Part shown: positions 28,988-40,213 of the stretch, one piece after another
Numbering within the stretch: the first letter of the stretch is position 1
Layout: each line of letters opens with the position of its first letter
Source: Tepidibacter mesophilus
GTDB taxonomy: Bacteria; Bacillota; Clostridia; Peptostreptococcales; Peptostreptococcaceae
Length of the DNA stretch: 64,000 nucleotides
NCBI RefSeq assembly: GCF_002724055.1
Contig: NZ_BDQY01000007.1
Coordinates: 1 to 64,000 of the forward strand
Direction of reading: 5' to 3'
The notes under the pieces: model-generated
The model's input: only the letters and a program-made list of their open reading frames with translations
What the model was told of the DNA's origin: nothing
Database searches by the model: none
Translations under genes and position numbers: made by a program

Positions 28988-29281
28988 AATATCACTCCTT
29001 CATTATCAGATTATTTTTACATATGATTTTTTTTTTGCCATAATTTCATTTTTATATATATTATATTATTTTACCGTTTAATGCAAGAACTGTTTTCTTC
29101 CAACTTCATTCATTTTTCAACATTCTTTAAAAAATTTCAGTTTTATATACCACGTAGACATATGTCTTTTTGAATAATTTAATTTACACATTCTTTTTTT
29201 CTGAAAAATATCGTTTTCTCGACAATTTTTAATTTTAATTCATCTTTCACTATATTATTAATTTTTTTAAAGATATTATTC
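28988..29281. other. Intergenic region upstream of oppB
   Basis: About 290 bases between the opp operon and the gatB terminator. It must hold the opp promoter; a minus-strand TTGCAT and TATAAT pair near 29060-29086 has only a 15 bp spacer and is not convincing. A short palindrome AGACATATGTCT lies near 29157-29168. A CodY-like sequence is listed separately. Nothing else was recognised. Confidence 0.4.
29195..29209. promoter_or_regulatory. Possible CodY-type box upstream of opp
   Basis: TTTTTTCTGAAAAAT matches 12 of 15 positions of the CodY consensus AATTTTCWGAAAATT. CodY controls peptide uptake in many Firmicutes. In AT-rich DNA such a match can arise by chance, and it lies about 210 bases from the start codon. 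Confidence 0.25.
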
Positions 29282-29312
29282 AAAAAAAATAAGAGTGGGA
29301 ATTCCCACTCTT
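29282..29312 (-). terminator. Terminator of ligA-gatCAB
   Basis: Perfect palindrome AAGAGTGGGAATTCCCACTCTT followed on the minus strand by a T-run. It overlaps the gatB stop. Confidence 0.92.
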
Positions 29313-30741
29313 ACATATTGTTCATAATATCTATTATTAATTTATTTACCACTTGAGGATTCGCCTTCCCCTTACTAGCCTTCATAACTTGGCCTACTAA
29401 GAACCCTAAAGCTCTGTCTTTTCCGTTCTTATAATCTTCAACAGATTGAAGGTTGTCATTTAATATTCCAACCACTATTTCTTTTATAGCCCCTTCATCT
29501 TGTATTTGAACAAGACCTTGTTCTTTTATTATATCTTCTGCTTTCTTTCCTGTTTCAAACATCTCTCTAAATACCTTTTTACCGGCATTATTGTTTATCT
29601 TTCCATCAGATATAACTTTTAGCAAGTATACAAAATCATCTTTATCAAACTTAACATCATTCAGTGTTATACCTTCGTCATTAACTCTTCTCAATAATTC
29701 AGTCATAATCCAATTGCTTACCATCTTAGCATCACTAAACTTAGATACCATATCTTCAAAGTAATTCGAAATTTCTTTAGAAGCAGTAAGTACTTTAGCA
29801 TCATACTCAGGAAGAGAATATTCTTTCATAAATCTCTTTCTTTTGTCATCAGGAAGTTCTGGTAATATATTTTTTATACCATTTATATAATCATCAGTAA
29901 GATTTATATCTACAACATCTGGCTCTGGGAAGTATCTATAATCTTGAACACTTTCCTTACTTCTCATAGATATAGTCTTATTTTGCGAGTCATCCCAACG
30001 TCTTGTCTCACGTACTGTATTTTCTCCTTTAGCAAGAAGTTCATTATGTCTTACAACTTCATACTCCATAGCCTTTAAAGCTGCTTTAAATGAATTTAAG
30101 TTTTTAAGTTCTACGATATTAGACTTTCTTCCATCCTCTTTTATCACATTTACATTCACATCGCATCTTAAAGAGCCTTGCTCCATCTTAACATCAGAAA
30201 CATGTGTAAATAGTAATACTTCTTTTAATTTCTCCAAAAATTGATATGCTTCTTGTGCAGAATTCATATCTGGACGAGAAACAATTTCAATCAAAGGAAC
30301 TCCACTTCTATTATAGTCAAGAAGAGTATCCCCACTTGCGTCATGAAGAGACTTACCAGTATCCTCTTCTATATGTATTCTCTCTATTCCTATTTTTTTA
30401 ATAGATCCATCTTCAGCTTCTACTTCTATATATCCATCTGAACAAAGAGGTATGTCATATTGAGATATTTGATAAGCCTTTGTAAGATCTGGATAAAAAT
30501 AATTCTTTCTATCCATCTTAGTATTTTTAGCTATTTTACAGTTAAAGCTAAGACCTGCTGTAATCGCAAAATCTAAGACCCTTTCATTTAAAACAGGTAA
30601 AGATCCAGGAAGTCCTAAACAAACTGGACAACAGTTAGTATTTACATCTGATCCAAATTCATTTTTACATCCACAAAATATTTTAGTATTAGTTAAAAGT
30701 TCTGCATGTATTTCAAGCCCTATTAAAATTTTATCACCCAT
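29311..30741 (-). CDS. gatB: Asp-tRNA(Asn)/Glu-tRNA(Gln) amidotransferase subunit B
   Basis: 476 aa subunit that phosphorylates the misacylated Glu on tRNA(Gln) (and Asp on tRNA(Asn)) so that ammonia from GatA converts it to the amide. Motifs: IGLEIHAELLTNTKIFCGC with the zinc cysteines, NTNCCPVCLGLPGSLPVLN, MDRKNYFYPDLTKAYQISQYD and the C-terminal tRNA-binding YqeY-like domain (about 330-476). GGAGGTG precedes the ATG; the gene follows gatA by 14 bases. Confidence 0.97.
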   Translation of the reverse strand: MGDKILIGLEIHAELLTNTKIFCGCKNEFGSDVNTNCCPVCLGLPGSLPVLNERVLDFAITAGLSFNCKIAKNTKMDRKNYFYPDLTKAYQISQYDIPLCSDGYIEVEAEDGSIKKIGIERIHIEEDTGKSLHDASGDTLLDYNRSGVPLIEIVSRPDMNSAQEAYQFLEKLKEVLLFTHVSDVKMEQGSLRCDVNVNVIKEDGRKSNIVELKNLNSFKAALKAMEYEVVRHNELLAKGENTVRETRRWDDSQNKTISMRSKESVQDYRYFPEPDVVDINLTDDYINGIKNILPELPDDKRKRFMKEYSLPEYDAKVLTASKEISNYFEDMVSKFSDAKMVSNWIMTELLRRVNDEGITLNDVKFDKDDFVYLLKVISDGKINNNAGKKVFREMFETGKKAEDIIKEQGLVQIQDEGAIKEIVVGILNDNLQSVEDYKNGKDRALGFLVGQVMKASKGKANPQVVNKLIIDIMNNM

Positions 30742-30755
30742 TATTTCACCTCCAA

Positions 30756-32213
30756 TTACAGTTTTGCTCTTTGATCTTTAAATTCTGTTACACTTTCAAA
30801 CGCATGAGCTACCTTAAGCATAGTAGCTTCATCAAAGTAATTTCCTATTATTTGCATTCCTATTGGAAGCCCATTTTTAAATCCACATGGAATAGACATA
30901 CCAGGAACTCCTGCAAGGCAAGATGGAATAGTACATGCATCTTCCATATACATAGCCATAGGGTCAGATGTCTTTTCACCTATATTAAAAGCTACATTTG
31001 GAGCTGTAGGAGCTATTATAACATCTACATCTTCAAATGCGTCTACAAAGTCTTTCTTTATTAAAGTTCTAACTTTTAAAGCTTTTTTATAATAAGCATC
31101 ATAATAACCAGCACTTAAAGCATATGTACCTATCATTATTCTTCTCTTAACTTCATCTCCAAAACCTTCAGTTCTAGTTTTAGTGTATAATTCTTCTAAA
31201 GAACTATATTCTTCAGCTCTATAACCATATCTTATACCATCAAATCTAGCAAGATTAGAACTAGCTTCACTAGGTGCTAATACATAATAAGTAGCTATAG
31301 CTGAATCAGTATGAGGAAGTGATACTTCCTTAACAGTCGCTCCCATTTCTTTTAATTTTTCTACACCATCTAAAACTGCCTTTTTAACAGCTTCATCTAT
31401 TCCTTCTACAAAATACTCTTTAGGAATACCAATCTTTATCTTACTCATATCTTTATCTAAACATTTCTCATAATCTACAACCTCAACATCTGCACTAGTT
31501 CCATCCATTATATCTTTTCCAGCTAGTTCTTTTAATACAATAGCACAATCTGTTACATCCTTTGTAAATATACCAACTTGGTCAAGAGATGAACCAAATG
31601 CTATAAGCCCATATCTAGATATTCTTCCGTATGTAGGTCTAAGTCCAACAAGTCCTGTAAGGGCTGCTGGTTGTTTTACAGATCCTCCTGTATCCGATCC
31701 AAGTGCATAAAAAGCCTGTCCAGATGCTACTGCTGCTGCTGAACCTCCAGATGATCCTCCTGGAACTTTATTTAAATCCCAAGGATTTTTAGTATTTTTA
31801 AAATATGAATTTTCTGTAGATGATCCCATGGCAAACTCATCCATATTAGTTTTACCAACCATTATAGCCCCAGCATCATTAAGTTTTTTTACAACGGTTG
31901 CATCATATGGGGGTATAAAGTTTTCAAGCATTTTAGATGCACAAGTAGTTTTAACTCCATCTGTACATATATTATCCTTTACAGCCATTGGGATACCCGC
32001 TAGAACAGAAACCTCTTCTCCAGCTTTTATCTTTTCATCTATCTGCTTGGCTCTACTCAAAGCTTCTTCTTCTGTTATAGTTATATAAGAATCAACCTTT
32101 GGCTCAACCTCTTTTATTCTATTTAGAATACTTTTAGTAAGCTCAAGAGCTGTTATTTCTTGCTTTTTAATTTTTTCACTTACTTCTTTTAGCGTCATTT
32201 CATAAAGTTTCAA
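30756..32213 (-). CDS. gatA: Asp-tRNA(Asn)/Glu-tRNA(Gln) amidotransferase subunit A
   Basis: 485 aa amidase that releases ammonia from glutamine. The Ser-cisSer-Lys triad is visible: Lys in PMAVKDNI, cis-Ser in [14 protein letters not shown] and nucleophile Ser in [14 protein letters not shown] place the start at TTG 32213 ([10 protein letters not shown]), with AAAGGA nine bases upstream; a GTG three codons earlier overlaps the ribosome site. It lies between gatC and gatB. Confidence 0.96.
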   Translation of the reverse strand: MKLYEMTLKEVSEKIKKQEITALELTKSILNRIKEVEPKVDSYITITEEEALSRAKQIDEKIKAGEEVSVLAGIPMAVKDNICTDGVKTTCASKMLENFIPPYDATVVKKLNDAGAIMVGKTNMDEFAMGSSTENSYFKNTKNPWDLNKVPGGSSGGSAAAVASGQAFYALGSDTGGSVKQPAALTGLVGLRPTYGRISRYGLIAFGSSLDQVGIFTKDVTDCAIVLKELAGKDIMDGTSADVEVVDYEKCLDKDMSKIKIGIPKEYFVEGIDEAVKKAVLDGVEKLKEMGATVKEVSLPHTDSAIATYYVLAPSEASSNLARFDGIRYGYRAEEYSSLEELYTKTRTEGFGDEVKRRIMIGTYALSAGYYDAYYKKALKVRTLIKKDFVDAFEDVDVIIAPTAPNVAFNIGEKTSDPMAMYMEDACTIPSCLAGVPGMSIPCGFKNGLPIGMQIIGNYFDEATMLKVAHAFESVTEFKDQRAKL

Positions 32214-32228
32214 TAAGCTCACTCCTTT

Positions 32229-32513
32229 CTAATCTAATACTTTTGGTACCTTAAAACATCCCATTTCTTTTTCCGGAGCATTTTGAAGTACCTTTTTAAC
32301 TTCTAAGGATTCTTTTACTTCATCATTTCTAAATTGATTAGAAATATTTATAGGGTTGTAAGTTATATCTGTATTTTCAGTATCAACACTTTGAAGCTTC
32401 TCTACATAATTTAACACATCTCCTATTTTCTTAGAAATAGCTTCAATTTCATCATCCTTGACTTCAAGTCTAGAAAGCTTAGCTACATGTTTTACAGTAT
32501 CCTTATCTAACAT
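32229..32513 (-). CDS. gatC: Asp-tRNA(Asn)/Glu-tRNA(Gln) amidotransferase subunit C
   Basis: 94 aa subunit that wraps around GatA and stabilises the GatCAB complex. Typical GatC features: TVKHVAKLSRLEVKDDEIEA at the start, a helix with ILNYVEKL-like VLNYVEKLQSVDTEN, and the C-terminal FRNDEV and FKVPKVLD. It lies about 90 bases after ligA and starts the gat part of the operon. Confidence 0.96.
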   Translation of the reverse strand: MLDKDTVKHVAKLSRLEVKDDEIEAISKKIGDVLNYVEKLQSVDTENTDITYNPINISNQFRNDEVKESLEVKKVLQNAPEKEMGCFKVPKVLD

Positions 32514-32605
32514 ATTCTCACTCCTTTTTTAAATCTAAAAACAAAATTATATGAATTTTGCATACATAACTAAAATTATACCTTTTTTCACTCAAATAAT
32601 CTAGG

Positions 32606-34636
<2,031 letters not shown>

Positions 34637-34650
34637 TCATCACCTTTCAC

Positions 34651-34695
34651 AAAATTCGTCTAGTCGCTACGCACTGACTCATGTCGTCAACTCAT
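34651..34695 (+). repeat. Dispersed GC-richer repeat, copy B (truncated)
   Basis: AAAATTCGTCTAGTCGCTA and GACTCATGTCG match the first half of copy A almost base for base, but similarity stops after about 45 bases; the second half with GGGCTCCGTTG is missing. It lies directly upstream of the ligA ribosome site. Confidence 0.65.
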
Positions 34696-34783
34696 CAATC
34701 TTAATTTATTCTACTGTTAATGATACCCATGAATAGAAATTATATAATTTTATTTGAAATAAAGACTTTATTCTAAAGACTAT

Positions 34784-34889
34784 ACAACTTAGATTGAGAC
34801 GTTTAAATACCCGTTAATAAACTTTTTTGTCTGACCTCAGGGAGTTTAAGAAGTTTTAGGGTATTTAATAAGGCTCAATCTTTAGTTGT
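34784..34889. repeat. 106 bp inverted-repeat element upstream of ligA
   Basis: Terminal arms of about 30 bases pair with few mismatches: ACAACT / AGTTGT, AGATTGAG / CTCAATCT and TTAAATACCC / GGGTATTTAA. The 46-base centre contains CTGACCTCAG and AAACTTTTTT / AAGAAGTTT, so the whole can fold into one long cruciform or RNA hairpin. No coding frame. A miniature inverted-repeat element or a structured RNA. The rest of the 34634-34962 gap shows no gene. Confidence 0.6.
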
Positions 34890-34962
34890 ATTAAAAGGTT
34901 GACTAAGTAGCGTTATTTCAATGAGTGTCATTTTTTATTAAGTACAAAATTTAGCTTTCAGA

Positions 34963-34992
34963 TAAAAAAATATATCCCAAATTAAGGATATA
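34963..34992 (-). terminator. Terminator of the thiamine-binding gene
   Basis: Stem TATATCC / GGATATA followed on the minus strand by TTTTTTTATC, directly after the stop codon. Confidence 0.75.
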
Positions 34993-35295
34993 TTATTTTA
35001 ATTTACTCTCAACAGATTCTATTTTTTGCTTCATAGTTCCAACCTTATCTCTTCTATCATCAATCTTAATACTAGTCGAAACCCTCATCGCTCCATTATC
35101 AAATACACTTTCATGCATTTTCTTTATTGTACTAAATATTAAGTCTAATTCTCCCTCTATTATAGTTCCCATAGGAGTCAGCATATGCTTTAAATCTTTT
35201 TCTTTTTCTAATACCTTATGTACATCAGCTACATACGAACTAAGACTTGTGTTCTCACTTCCAAGCGGAACTATAGTAACTTCAACAAGCGCCAT
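34993..35295 (-). CDS. MTH1187-family thiamine-binding protein (YqgV-like, DUF77)
   Basis: 100 aa cytoplasmic protein with the ferredoxin-like fold of the MTH1187/YkoF group. Visible are MALVEVTIVPLGSENTSLSSYVADV, HMLTPMGTIIEGELDLIFSTIKKMHE and a C-terminal strand TSIKIDDRRD. Members bind thiamine or its pyrimidine and form tetramers; the physiological role is unsettled. The start has AAAGGGGG upstream. Monocistronic. Confidence 0.88.
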   Translation of the reverse strand: MALVEVTIVPLGSENTSLSSYVADVHKVLEKEKDLKHMLTPMGTIIEGELDLIFSTIKKMHESVFDNGAMRVSTSIKIDDRRDKVGTMKQKIESVESKLK

Positions 35296-35340
35296 AAAAA
35301 ATACCCCCTTTAAAATTTCACTATATATTATATCATAAAT

Positions 35341-35375
35341 TTAACCCTTAGCATCTAAATAATGCTAAGGGTTAA
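35341..35375 (-). terminator. Hairpin after chemoreceptor gene
   Basis: Perfect 14 bp stem TTAACCCTTAGCAT / ATGCTAAGGGTTAA with a 7-base loop, just after the chemoreceptor stop. The U-run on the minus strand is short. Confidence 0.7.
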
Positions 35376-35379
35376 TATA

Positions 35380-37377
35380 CTATCCAATATTGAATTTTGA
35401 TATTTGATTATTTAACTTTAAAGAAAGCTCATTAAGATGTTGTGCACTTTTTGCAACTTCTTCAACCGCCATAGCCTGCTGTTGAACAGAAGCTGTTACT
35501 TCTTCAGATCCAGCAGCAGTTTCCTGTGATACTGCTGATATATTCTCTATTGAGTCTACAATAGAATCTTTATCATTCATTATATCATTTATATGTTCAC
35601 TCACAGCTTCAATACTAATAGTAATAGCCGATATAGAATCTGATATCTCACCGAATGCATTATTTACATCCTCAACGGATTTAGTTTGATTGAAAGATAC
35701 CTCTTTAACTTCTTTCATAATGTCAACTGTATTAGCACTTTCTTGTTGAATAGCATATACAATTTGTTTTATCTCATTAGTAGCTTTGCCTGATCCTTCT
35801 GCAAGCTTTCTTATTTCATCAGCTACAACTGCAAATCCTCTTCCAGCTTCTCCAGCACGAGCAGCTTCAATAGAAGCATTAAGAGCTAATAAATTAGTTT
35901 GCTCAGCTATAGAGTTTATAGTTGATAATATTTCCTCTATATCGTTGGATTTATAACTAAGTTGATTTATAGCATATTCTATTTTAGATATAGAATCATT
36001 ATTTAAGTTATTGCTTTCCTTCAATTCACTTACTGATTTTATACCAAGTTCATTTACACTAGATATTTGGTCCGTAGTTTCCAACATATTCTTACTATTG
36101 TCGTTTAACTCTATAAATTTTTCATTAAGTTTTGATATAAGTCGAACTCCATCTTCAGCATCCTGAGCTTGACTTGTAGCTCCAGAAGCTATTTCCTCAA
36201 CAGTTCTTCCTATCTCTTCAGCAGATGCACTAGTTTCTTCCGATACAGCTGCTAAGTTCGTAGAAGAATCAGAAACTTCTCTAGAAACTTCACTAGCATC
36301 AATTAAAAGACTCTTAACATTTTCTATCATATCATTAAAGTTTTCTCCTAATATTCCTATTTCATCACTAGAGTTAACATTAGTTTTAACAGTAAAATCT
36401 CCATTTTTGACCTTTTGCATATCTTCAACTATACCTTTTATAGGATTCGTTATTCTATTTGTAAATATATATCCTATTGTAGATGCTATTAATATAGTAA
36501 TAATTCCAATAATAACAGCAAATTTACTTATATTATTAACTTCTTTATTCACTTCATCTAAATAAATAGATGAAAGTACAGTCCATCCTGTATTAGGCAT
36601 TTTCTTTAATACAGAAAACTTCGAATACATTTTCCCATTTTCTTCCCAATCATAGTAAACTACACCAGATTCCTTTTTTAATGCATCTTGAACTTCTTTA
36701 ACTTGTATTTTAGTTCCTATAAGGTCCTGATTTTTGTGTATTATAAAGTTAGCCTCTGAATCTAGTATATACGGGTATCCTTTTTCACCTATTTTTATAG
36801 AAGATATCTCTTCATTCAATTCTTTTATAGGTAAATCCATCCCTATAACCCCTACAAATTCATTATCAAGATTATATACAGGAATAGAATATGTAACCAC
36901 AAATCCTCCAATAATAACATCTTCATATACATTCGTCATATTATCTGACTGTTTTTCTTTTGCATCTTTATACCAGCCTCTTACTCTAGGGTCATAACCT
37001 TCTGGCAGATCTGAATTAGGATACATGATCATCTTGCCTTCTTCAGTTCCCATATAAATACTTAATGCTTCAGGATTACTTTCTTTATATGCTTTTAACA
37101 AATCAACCAAATAAGGTTCGTGACTTGGATCATTGACTATATCCCTAAAATTAATATTTTGCCCTAATAGTTTAGCACCTCTTTCAAATTTAGAAAAATA
37201 ATTTTCAATTGAATATTGTATTTGATTATTTAATTCTTTGGTACTGTTCTCAAAGCTTTGATCAATTATTTTTTTAGTTTTCATGTTTGTAGTAATTCCC
37301 AAAACTAAAATAGGTAATATTATAAGTGCTAAAACAAGAGATATTAGCTTTGTCTTTATTCCAATTTTCTTTTTCAT
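35380..37377 (-). CDS. Methyl-accepting chemotaxis protein with dCache sensor
   Basis: 665 aa transmembrane chemoreceptor. Helix 1 (about 9-30), a periplasm-side double Cache domain (about 35-285; [29 protein letters not shown] and [15 protein letters not shown]), helix 2 (about 292-312), HAMP, then a signalling domain with the tip [20 protein letters not shown] and [18 protein letters not shown]. dCache domains often bind amino acids or small carboxylates; the ligand is unknown. ATG 37377 has GGAGGG upstream. A TTGACA promoter lies about 80 bases before it. It is a close paralogue of the receptor at 40.2-42.2 kb. Confidence 0.93.
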   Translation of the reverse strand: MKKKIGIKTKLISLVLALIILPILVLGITTNMKTKKIIDQSFENSTKELNNQIQYSIENYFSKFERGAKLLGQNINFRDIVNDPSHEPYLVDLLKAYKESNPEALSIYMGTEEGKMIMYPNSDLPEGYDPRVRGWYKDAKEKQSDNMTNVYEDVIIGGFVVTYSIPVYNLDNEFVGVIGMDLPIKELNEEISSIKIGEKGYPYILDSEANFIIHKNQDLIGTKIQVKEVQDALKKESGVVYYDWEENGKMYSKFSVLKKMPNTGWTVLSSIYLDEVNKEVNNISKFAVIIGIITILIASTIGYIFTNRITNPIKGIVEDMQKVKNGDFTVKTNVNSSDEIGILGENFNDMIENVKSLLIDASEVSREVSDSSTNLAAVSEETSASAEEIGRTVEEIASGATSQAQDAEDGVRLISKLNEKFIELNDNSKNMLETTDQISSVNELGIKSVSELKESNNLNNDSISKIEYAINQLSYKSNDIEEILSTINSIAEQTNLLALNASIEAARAGEAGRGFAVVADEIRKLAEGSGKATNEIKQIVYAIQQESANTVDIMKEVKEVSFNQTKSVEDVNNAFGEISDSISAITISIEAVSEHINDIMNDKDSIVDSIENISAVSQETAAGSEEVTASVQQQAMAVEEVAKSAQHLNELSLKLNNQISKFNIG

Positions 37378-37451
37378 AAGTCCCTCCAATTTTAAATTTT
37401 TTTTAAAATTAAATACGATTTAATAATTCAAATTTTTGTTTATTTGTAAAA

Positions 37452-37481
37452 ATTTTATCACTTTATGTCTTTAATTGTCAA
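37452..37481 (-). promoter_or_regulatory. Sigma-A promoter of the dCache chemoreceptor
   Basis: Minus strand: -35 TTGACA (perfect), 18 bp spacer, -10 TAAAAT, about 75 bases before the start codon. Confidence 0.6.
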
Positions 37482-37513
37482 ACTGTTTTCTTTTCCAAAA
37501 AAATTGGAATATT

Positions 37514-38455
37514 TTAATATCCTTTACTTAAATTTACTACATTTATTAATTCTTTATCATTTTTTAATCTTTTCAAATTTTCATATATTACTTCAAACCT
37601 TCTATCATTTCTATTTTCTGATATCCAGCAGTTATGAGGAGTAATTATAACATTATCTAAATCCCAAAGAGGATTTTCTTTAGATAAAGGTTCTTGTTCA
37701 AATACATCTAGCGCTACTCCCAAAAACTTTCCTTGTTTTATCTTATCTATTAAATCAAGTTCATTTATTATACTTCCTCTTGCTATATTTATAAGAACAC
37801 AATTATCCTTCATCTTATCTATTACTTTTGCATTTATTAAATGATGAGTTTTTTTCGTATACGGTATAGATACTACTAATACATCACACTTTGATAAAAA
37901 ACCATCAATATCATCGATAGGAAAGCATCTATCAAAACAATCTACATCTCTTCCATTTGTGTTAAGACCATATATATTAACACCAAACCCCTGAAGTCTT
38001 TTAGCTGCTTCAATAGCTATCGTTCCAGTTCCTATAAATCCTATAGTTTTGTTGTATAATTCCAACAAATTAGTATTTATCTTCCATTCTTTATTTTCTT
38101 GCTTCTTATAAAAATACAAACTATTTTTATATATTTCAAGTATTTTTAGTATTATCCACTCTCCAATAGGTATGCTATATCCTCCTTTATTATTAGATAG
38201 AACTATATTATTTCTTTTTATATAATCAAGGGGAGCTTGATCTATCCCTATACTTGATAGCTGAATTAATTTTAGTTTTGTAAATTGTTTTATATCAATT
38301 TTTTCAAAAGGATTATAACAAACAAGAACATCTATATCATTTATATTTTCATTGTTAAAAACTTCTTTTTCATTCATATATACAATTTCATACCCTAATT
38401 CCTTAACCTTATTCATTTTCTCTTCTCCATAATTATAAGTAAACAATGCTTTCAC
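37514..38455 (-). CDS. D-isomer-specific 2-hydroxyacid dehydrogenase
   Basis: 313 aa NAD-dependent dehydrogenase. The dinucleotide fold is TIGFIGTGTIAIEAAKRL; the catalytic Arg is in INIARGSIINE, Glu in DVFEQEPL and His in ITPHNCWIS, all in the usual order. Substrate unknown; phosphoglycerate, D-lactate or glyoxylate-type acids are possible. The frame is open far upstream (to 38866), but that part overlaps the divergent gene and is not protein-like; GTG 38455 with GAGGAG nine bases upstream gives the family-typical MKALFTYNYG start. Confidence 0.88.
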   Translation of the reverse strand: MKALFTYNYGEEKMNKVKELGYEIVYMNEKEVFNNENINDIDVLVCYNPFEKIDIKQFTKLKLIQLSSIGIDQAPLDYIKRNNIVLSNNKGGYSIPIGEWIILKILEIYKNSLYFYKKQENKEWKINTNLLELYNKTIGFIGTGTIAIEAAKRLQGFGVNIYGLNTNGRDVDCFDRCFPIDDIDGFLSKCDVLVVSIPYTKKTHHLINAKVIDKMKDNCVLINIARGSIINELDLIDKIKQGKFLGVALDVFEQEPLSKENPLWDLDNVIITPHNCWISENRNDRRFEVIYENLKRLKNDKELINVVNLSKGY

Positions 38456-38576
38456 TTTAATCATCTCCTCGAAATATTTTTTAAAATTAGGTACCCAATT
38501 TTTTATTTCCAATCGTATACTACTATATGTATACAAAAATCGTCGAATTTTATCTTTGACACCTGGGGAGGTATTT

Positions 38577-39500
38577 ATGCTTAAGTCAAAAAACAAAAAA
38601 CATACTATTTTATTAATAACTTTTATACTAATTATATCGTCAATATCTATTATGTTTTTTACAAAGTCTGATATCGATATAACATTTAAAAAAATTTTAT
38701 TAATATATGCAACATTTCTTATAGGCCTTAATGTGTTATTATTCTCTATACTAAAAAGTTCTTTTAAAGAAAAAGACGTTATCCAAGAATCTATTGATGA
38801 TGTAGATAATACTGATTTAAAAGATATTTCTAATTCAAATATAAAGTCTATTAATGTAAAAGACATGAAGTTAAGTTCCCGAGCAAATATATTAACTCAA
38901 TCAAATAAAAACATAAATTCTCTTTATACTAAAATAAAAGAACTATCTAAATTTAATAATAATATAAAAACCTATTCTAAAGAGAATTCTATAAAAGTTA
39001 ATAAACTCCTAGAATCAGATTATGCAATAAAACAATCAGTTAATGCAATTGATTCTAAAACAAAAGAAATAACTTCTATGATAATTCAACTTGGAGATAT
39101 CATAAATGAATTAGATTCCTCAATTGATCATTTAAATAATCTTATTTATGATATATCAGTTGAAAATGATTCTAATAAAAAAGGCGATGATTTAAATAAA
39201 AAATTAAAAGAAATCCGAGATGTATCTAGTAATATAAAAACTTCTTCAAAAGAGCTTATAGACCTTATATACAAAGTTAAATATGAAGTTTATAATTTAT
39301 CTACAATAAACCAAACTGCTGTGAATGTGCTGGATAAAAAGGATAATATAAACGAAGATTATCTAGGGTGTTTTGATAGTATCCTAGGAGAGGTATCCAA
39401 TATCATGGCTAATTTATTAGACCTTTATAAAATCGCAGATAATAACCTTGATATAAGAAATACTTTATTGAAAAAATCAAACCTAATACCTAATTCATAG
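38577..39500 (+). CDS. Membrane-anchored coiled-coil protein, chemoreceptor-like remnant or unknown
   Basis: 307 aa. Two membrane helices near the N-terminus (about 10-28 and 39-57) are followed by a long Lys/Asn/Ser-rich helical region with heptad patterning (INSLYTKIKELSKFNNNIKTY and later IIQLGDIINELDSSIDHLNN). It resembles the cytoplasmic part of a chemoreceptor in composition but lacks the conserved tip motif, so a classical receptor role is unlikely. ATG 38577 is set by GGGGAGG seven bases upstream. It is divergent from the 2-hydroxyacid dehydrogenase. Function not recognised. Confidence 0.6.
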   Translation: MLKSKNKKHTILLITFILIISSISIMFFTKSDIDITFKKILLIYATFLIGLNVLLFSILKSSFKEKDVIQESIDDVDNTDLKDISNSNIKSINVKDMKLSSRANILTQSNKNINSLYTKIKELSKFNNNIKTYSKENSIKVNKLLESDYAIKQSVNAIDSKTKEITSMIIQLGDIINELDSSIDHLNNLIYDISVENDSNKKGDDLNKKLKEIRDVSSNIKTSSKELIDLIYKVKYEVYNLSTINQTAVNVLDKKDNINEDYLGCFDSILGEVSNIMANLLDLYKIADNNLDIRNTLLKKSNLIPNS

Positions 39501-39527
39501 AATTTGAAATGAACTAATATAATCACA

Positions 39528-39578
39528 AAAGAATAGGCTTTAAATTAAGTTTTAAAATTAATTTAAGGCTTATTCTTT
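39528..39578. terminator. Bidirectional terminator
   Basis: Long stem AAAGAATA-GGC-TTTAAATTAA / TTAATTTAA-GGC-TATTCTTT with a central mismatch pair and T-rich flank, between convergent genes. Confidence 0.75.
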
Positions 39579-39593
39579 CAATTTATTTTTTTA

Positions 39594-40142
39594 TTAATTT
39601 GCAGTTTTTAATTCACTTAAATATCCATCATGATTTTCAATCATTTTTCTAAATTTCAAGTATATATCTTTGTCAAATTTACTAATATCTTTATCCATAA
39701 TTTCTATGACTTTTTCTCTTCTTAAACCTTCACCAAAACATGTACCCATCATTAAGTTATCATATGTATCTACTATTCGTATTATTCTAGATTGTAGAGG
39801 TATTTCATATCCTTTAAGATTATAAGGGTATCCTGTACCATCAAAATTTTCATGATGATGAGATATACCTTTTACTATATATACATCCATTTGTTTTTCA
39901 ATGGCTTTGCTTGTAGACAATAGAACATGCATTTTTATATATATTTTTTCTCTTTCTGTAATTTCCCCTTTTTTATTTAATATTTTAATATCCAAATATT
40001 GTTTTCCTATATCATGATTTAATGCAGCCATATAAATATAATCAATTTCTTCCTCGGATAATTCCATAGTTTGTCCCAGTTTTTTAGATAATAAAGCCAC
40101 TCTATATCCATGATCTAAAATTTTATTTTCTCTATTCACCAT
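39594..40142 (-). CDS. HD-domain (HD-GYP-like) phosphohydrolase
   Basis: 182 aa. The metal-binding HD pair is in ALNHDIGKQYLD (His43, Asp44), followed by KMHVLLS, ISHHHENFDGTGYP and the RIVDTYDNLM motif. The segment HHENFDGTGYP is close to the HHExxxGxGYP signature of HD-GYP c-di-GMP phosphodiesterases, with a one-residue difference in spacing to check. No receiver or other sensor domain is attached. The ATG has no ribosome site nearby; the nearest, GGAGGTG, lies about 42 bases upstream beyond a 7 bp hairpin. It follows a chemoreceptor gene by 71 bases on the same strand and may be cotranscribed. Confidence 0.8.
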   Translation of the reverse strand: MVNRENKILDHGYRVALLSKKLGQTMELSEEEIDYIYMAALNHDIGKQYLDIKILNKKGEITEREKIYIKMHVLLSTSKAIEKQMDVYIVKGISHHHENFDGTGYPYNLKGYEIPLQSRIIRIVDTYDNLMMGTCFGEGLRREKVIEIMDKDISKFDKDIYLKFRKMIENHDGYLSELKTAN

Positions 40143-40156
40143 ATTTATAATCAGTC

Positions 40157-40174
40157 ATCTTATGTTTATAAGAT
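40157..40174 (-). other. Leader hairpin between ribosome site and HD-domain start codon
   Basis: ATCTTAT / ATAAGAT perfect stem with a four-base loop, placed between GGAGGTG (40184-40190) and the ATG at 40142. Folding would shorten the distance between ribosome site and start codon. Confidence 0.35.
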
Positions 40175-40213
40175 AACCTTTTTCACCTCCATTTACGCAA
40201 TTACTGTACTTAT

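Noticed and set aside
32514-32605. Possible T-box or other riboswitch before gatC
   Set aside because: No T-box core or antiterminator pattern is visible, and the gap is too short.
38456-38866. Upstream extension of the 2-hydroxyacid dehydrogenase frame by about 137 codons
   Set aside because: It is antisense to the divergent membrane protein and passes a good GTG start with ribosome site; family members begin at that GTG.
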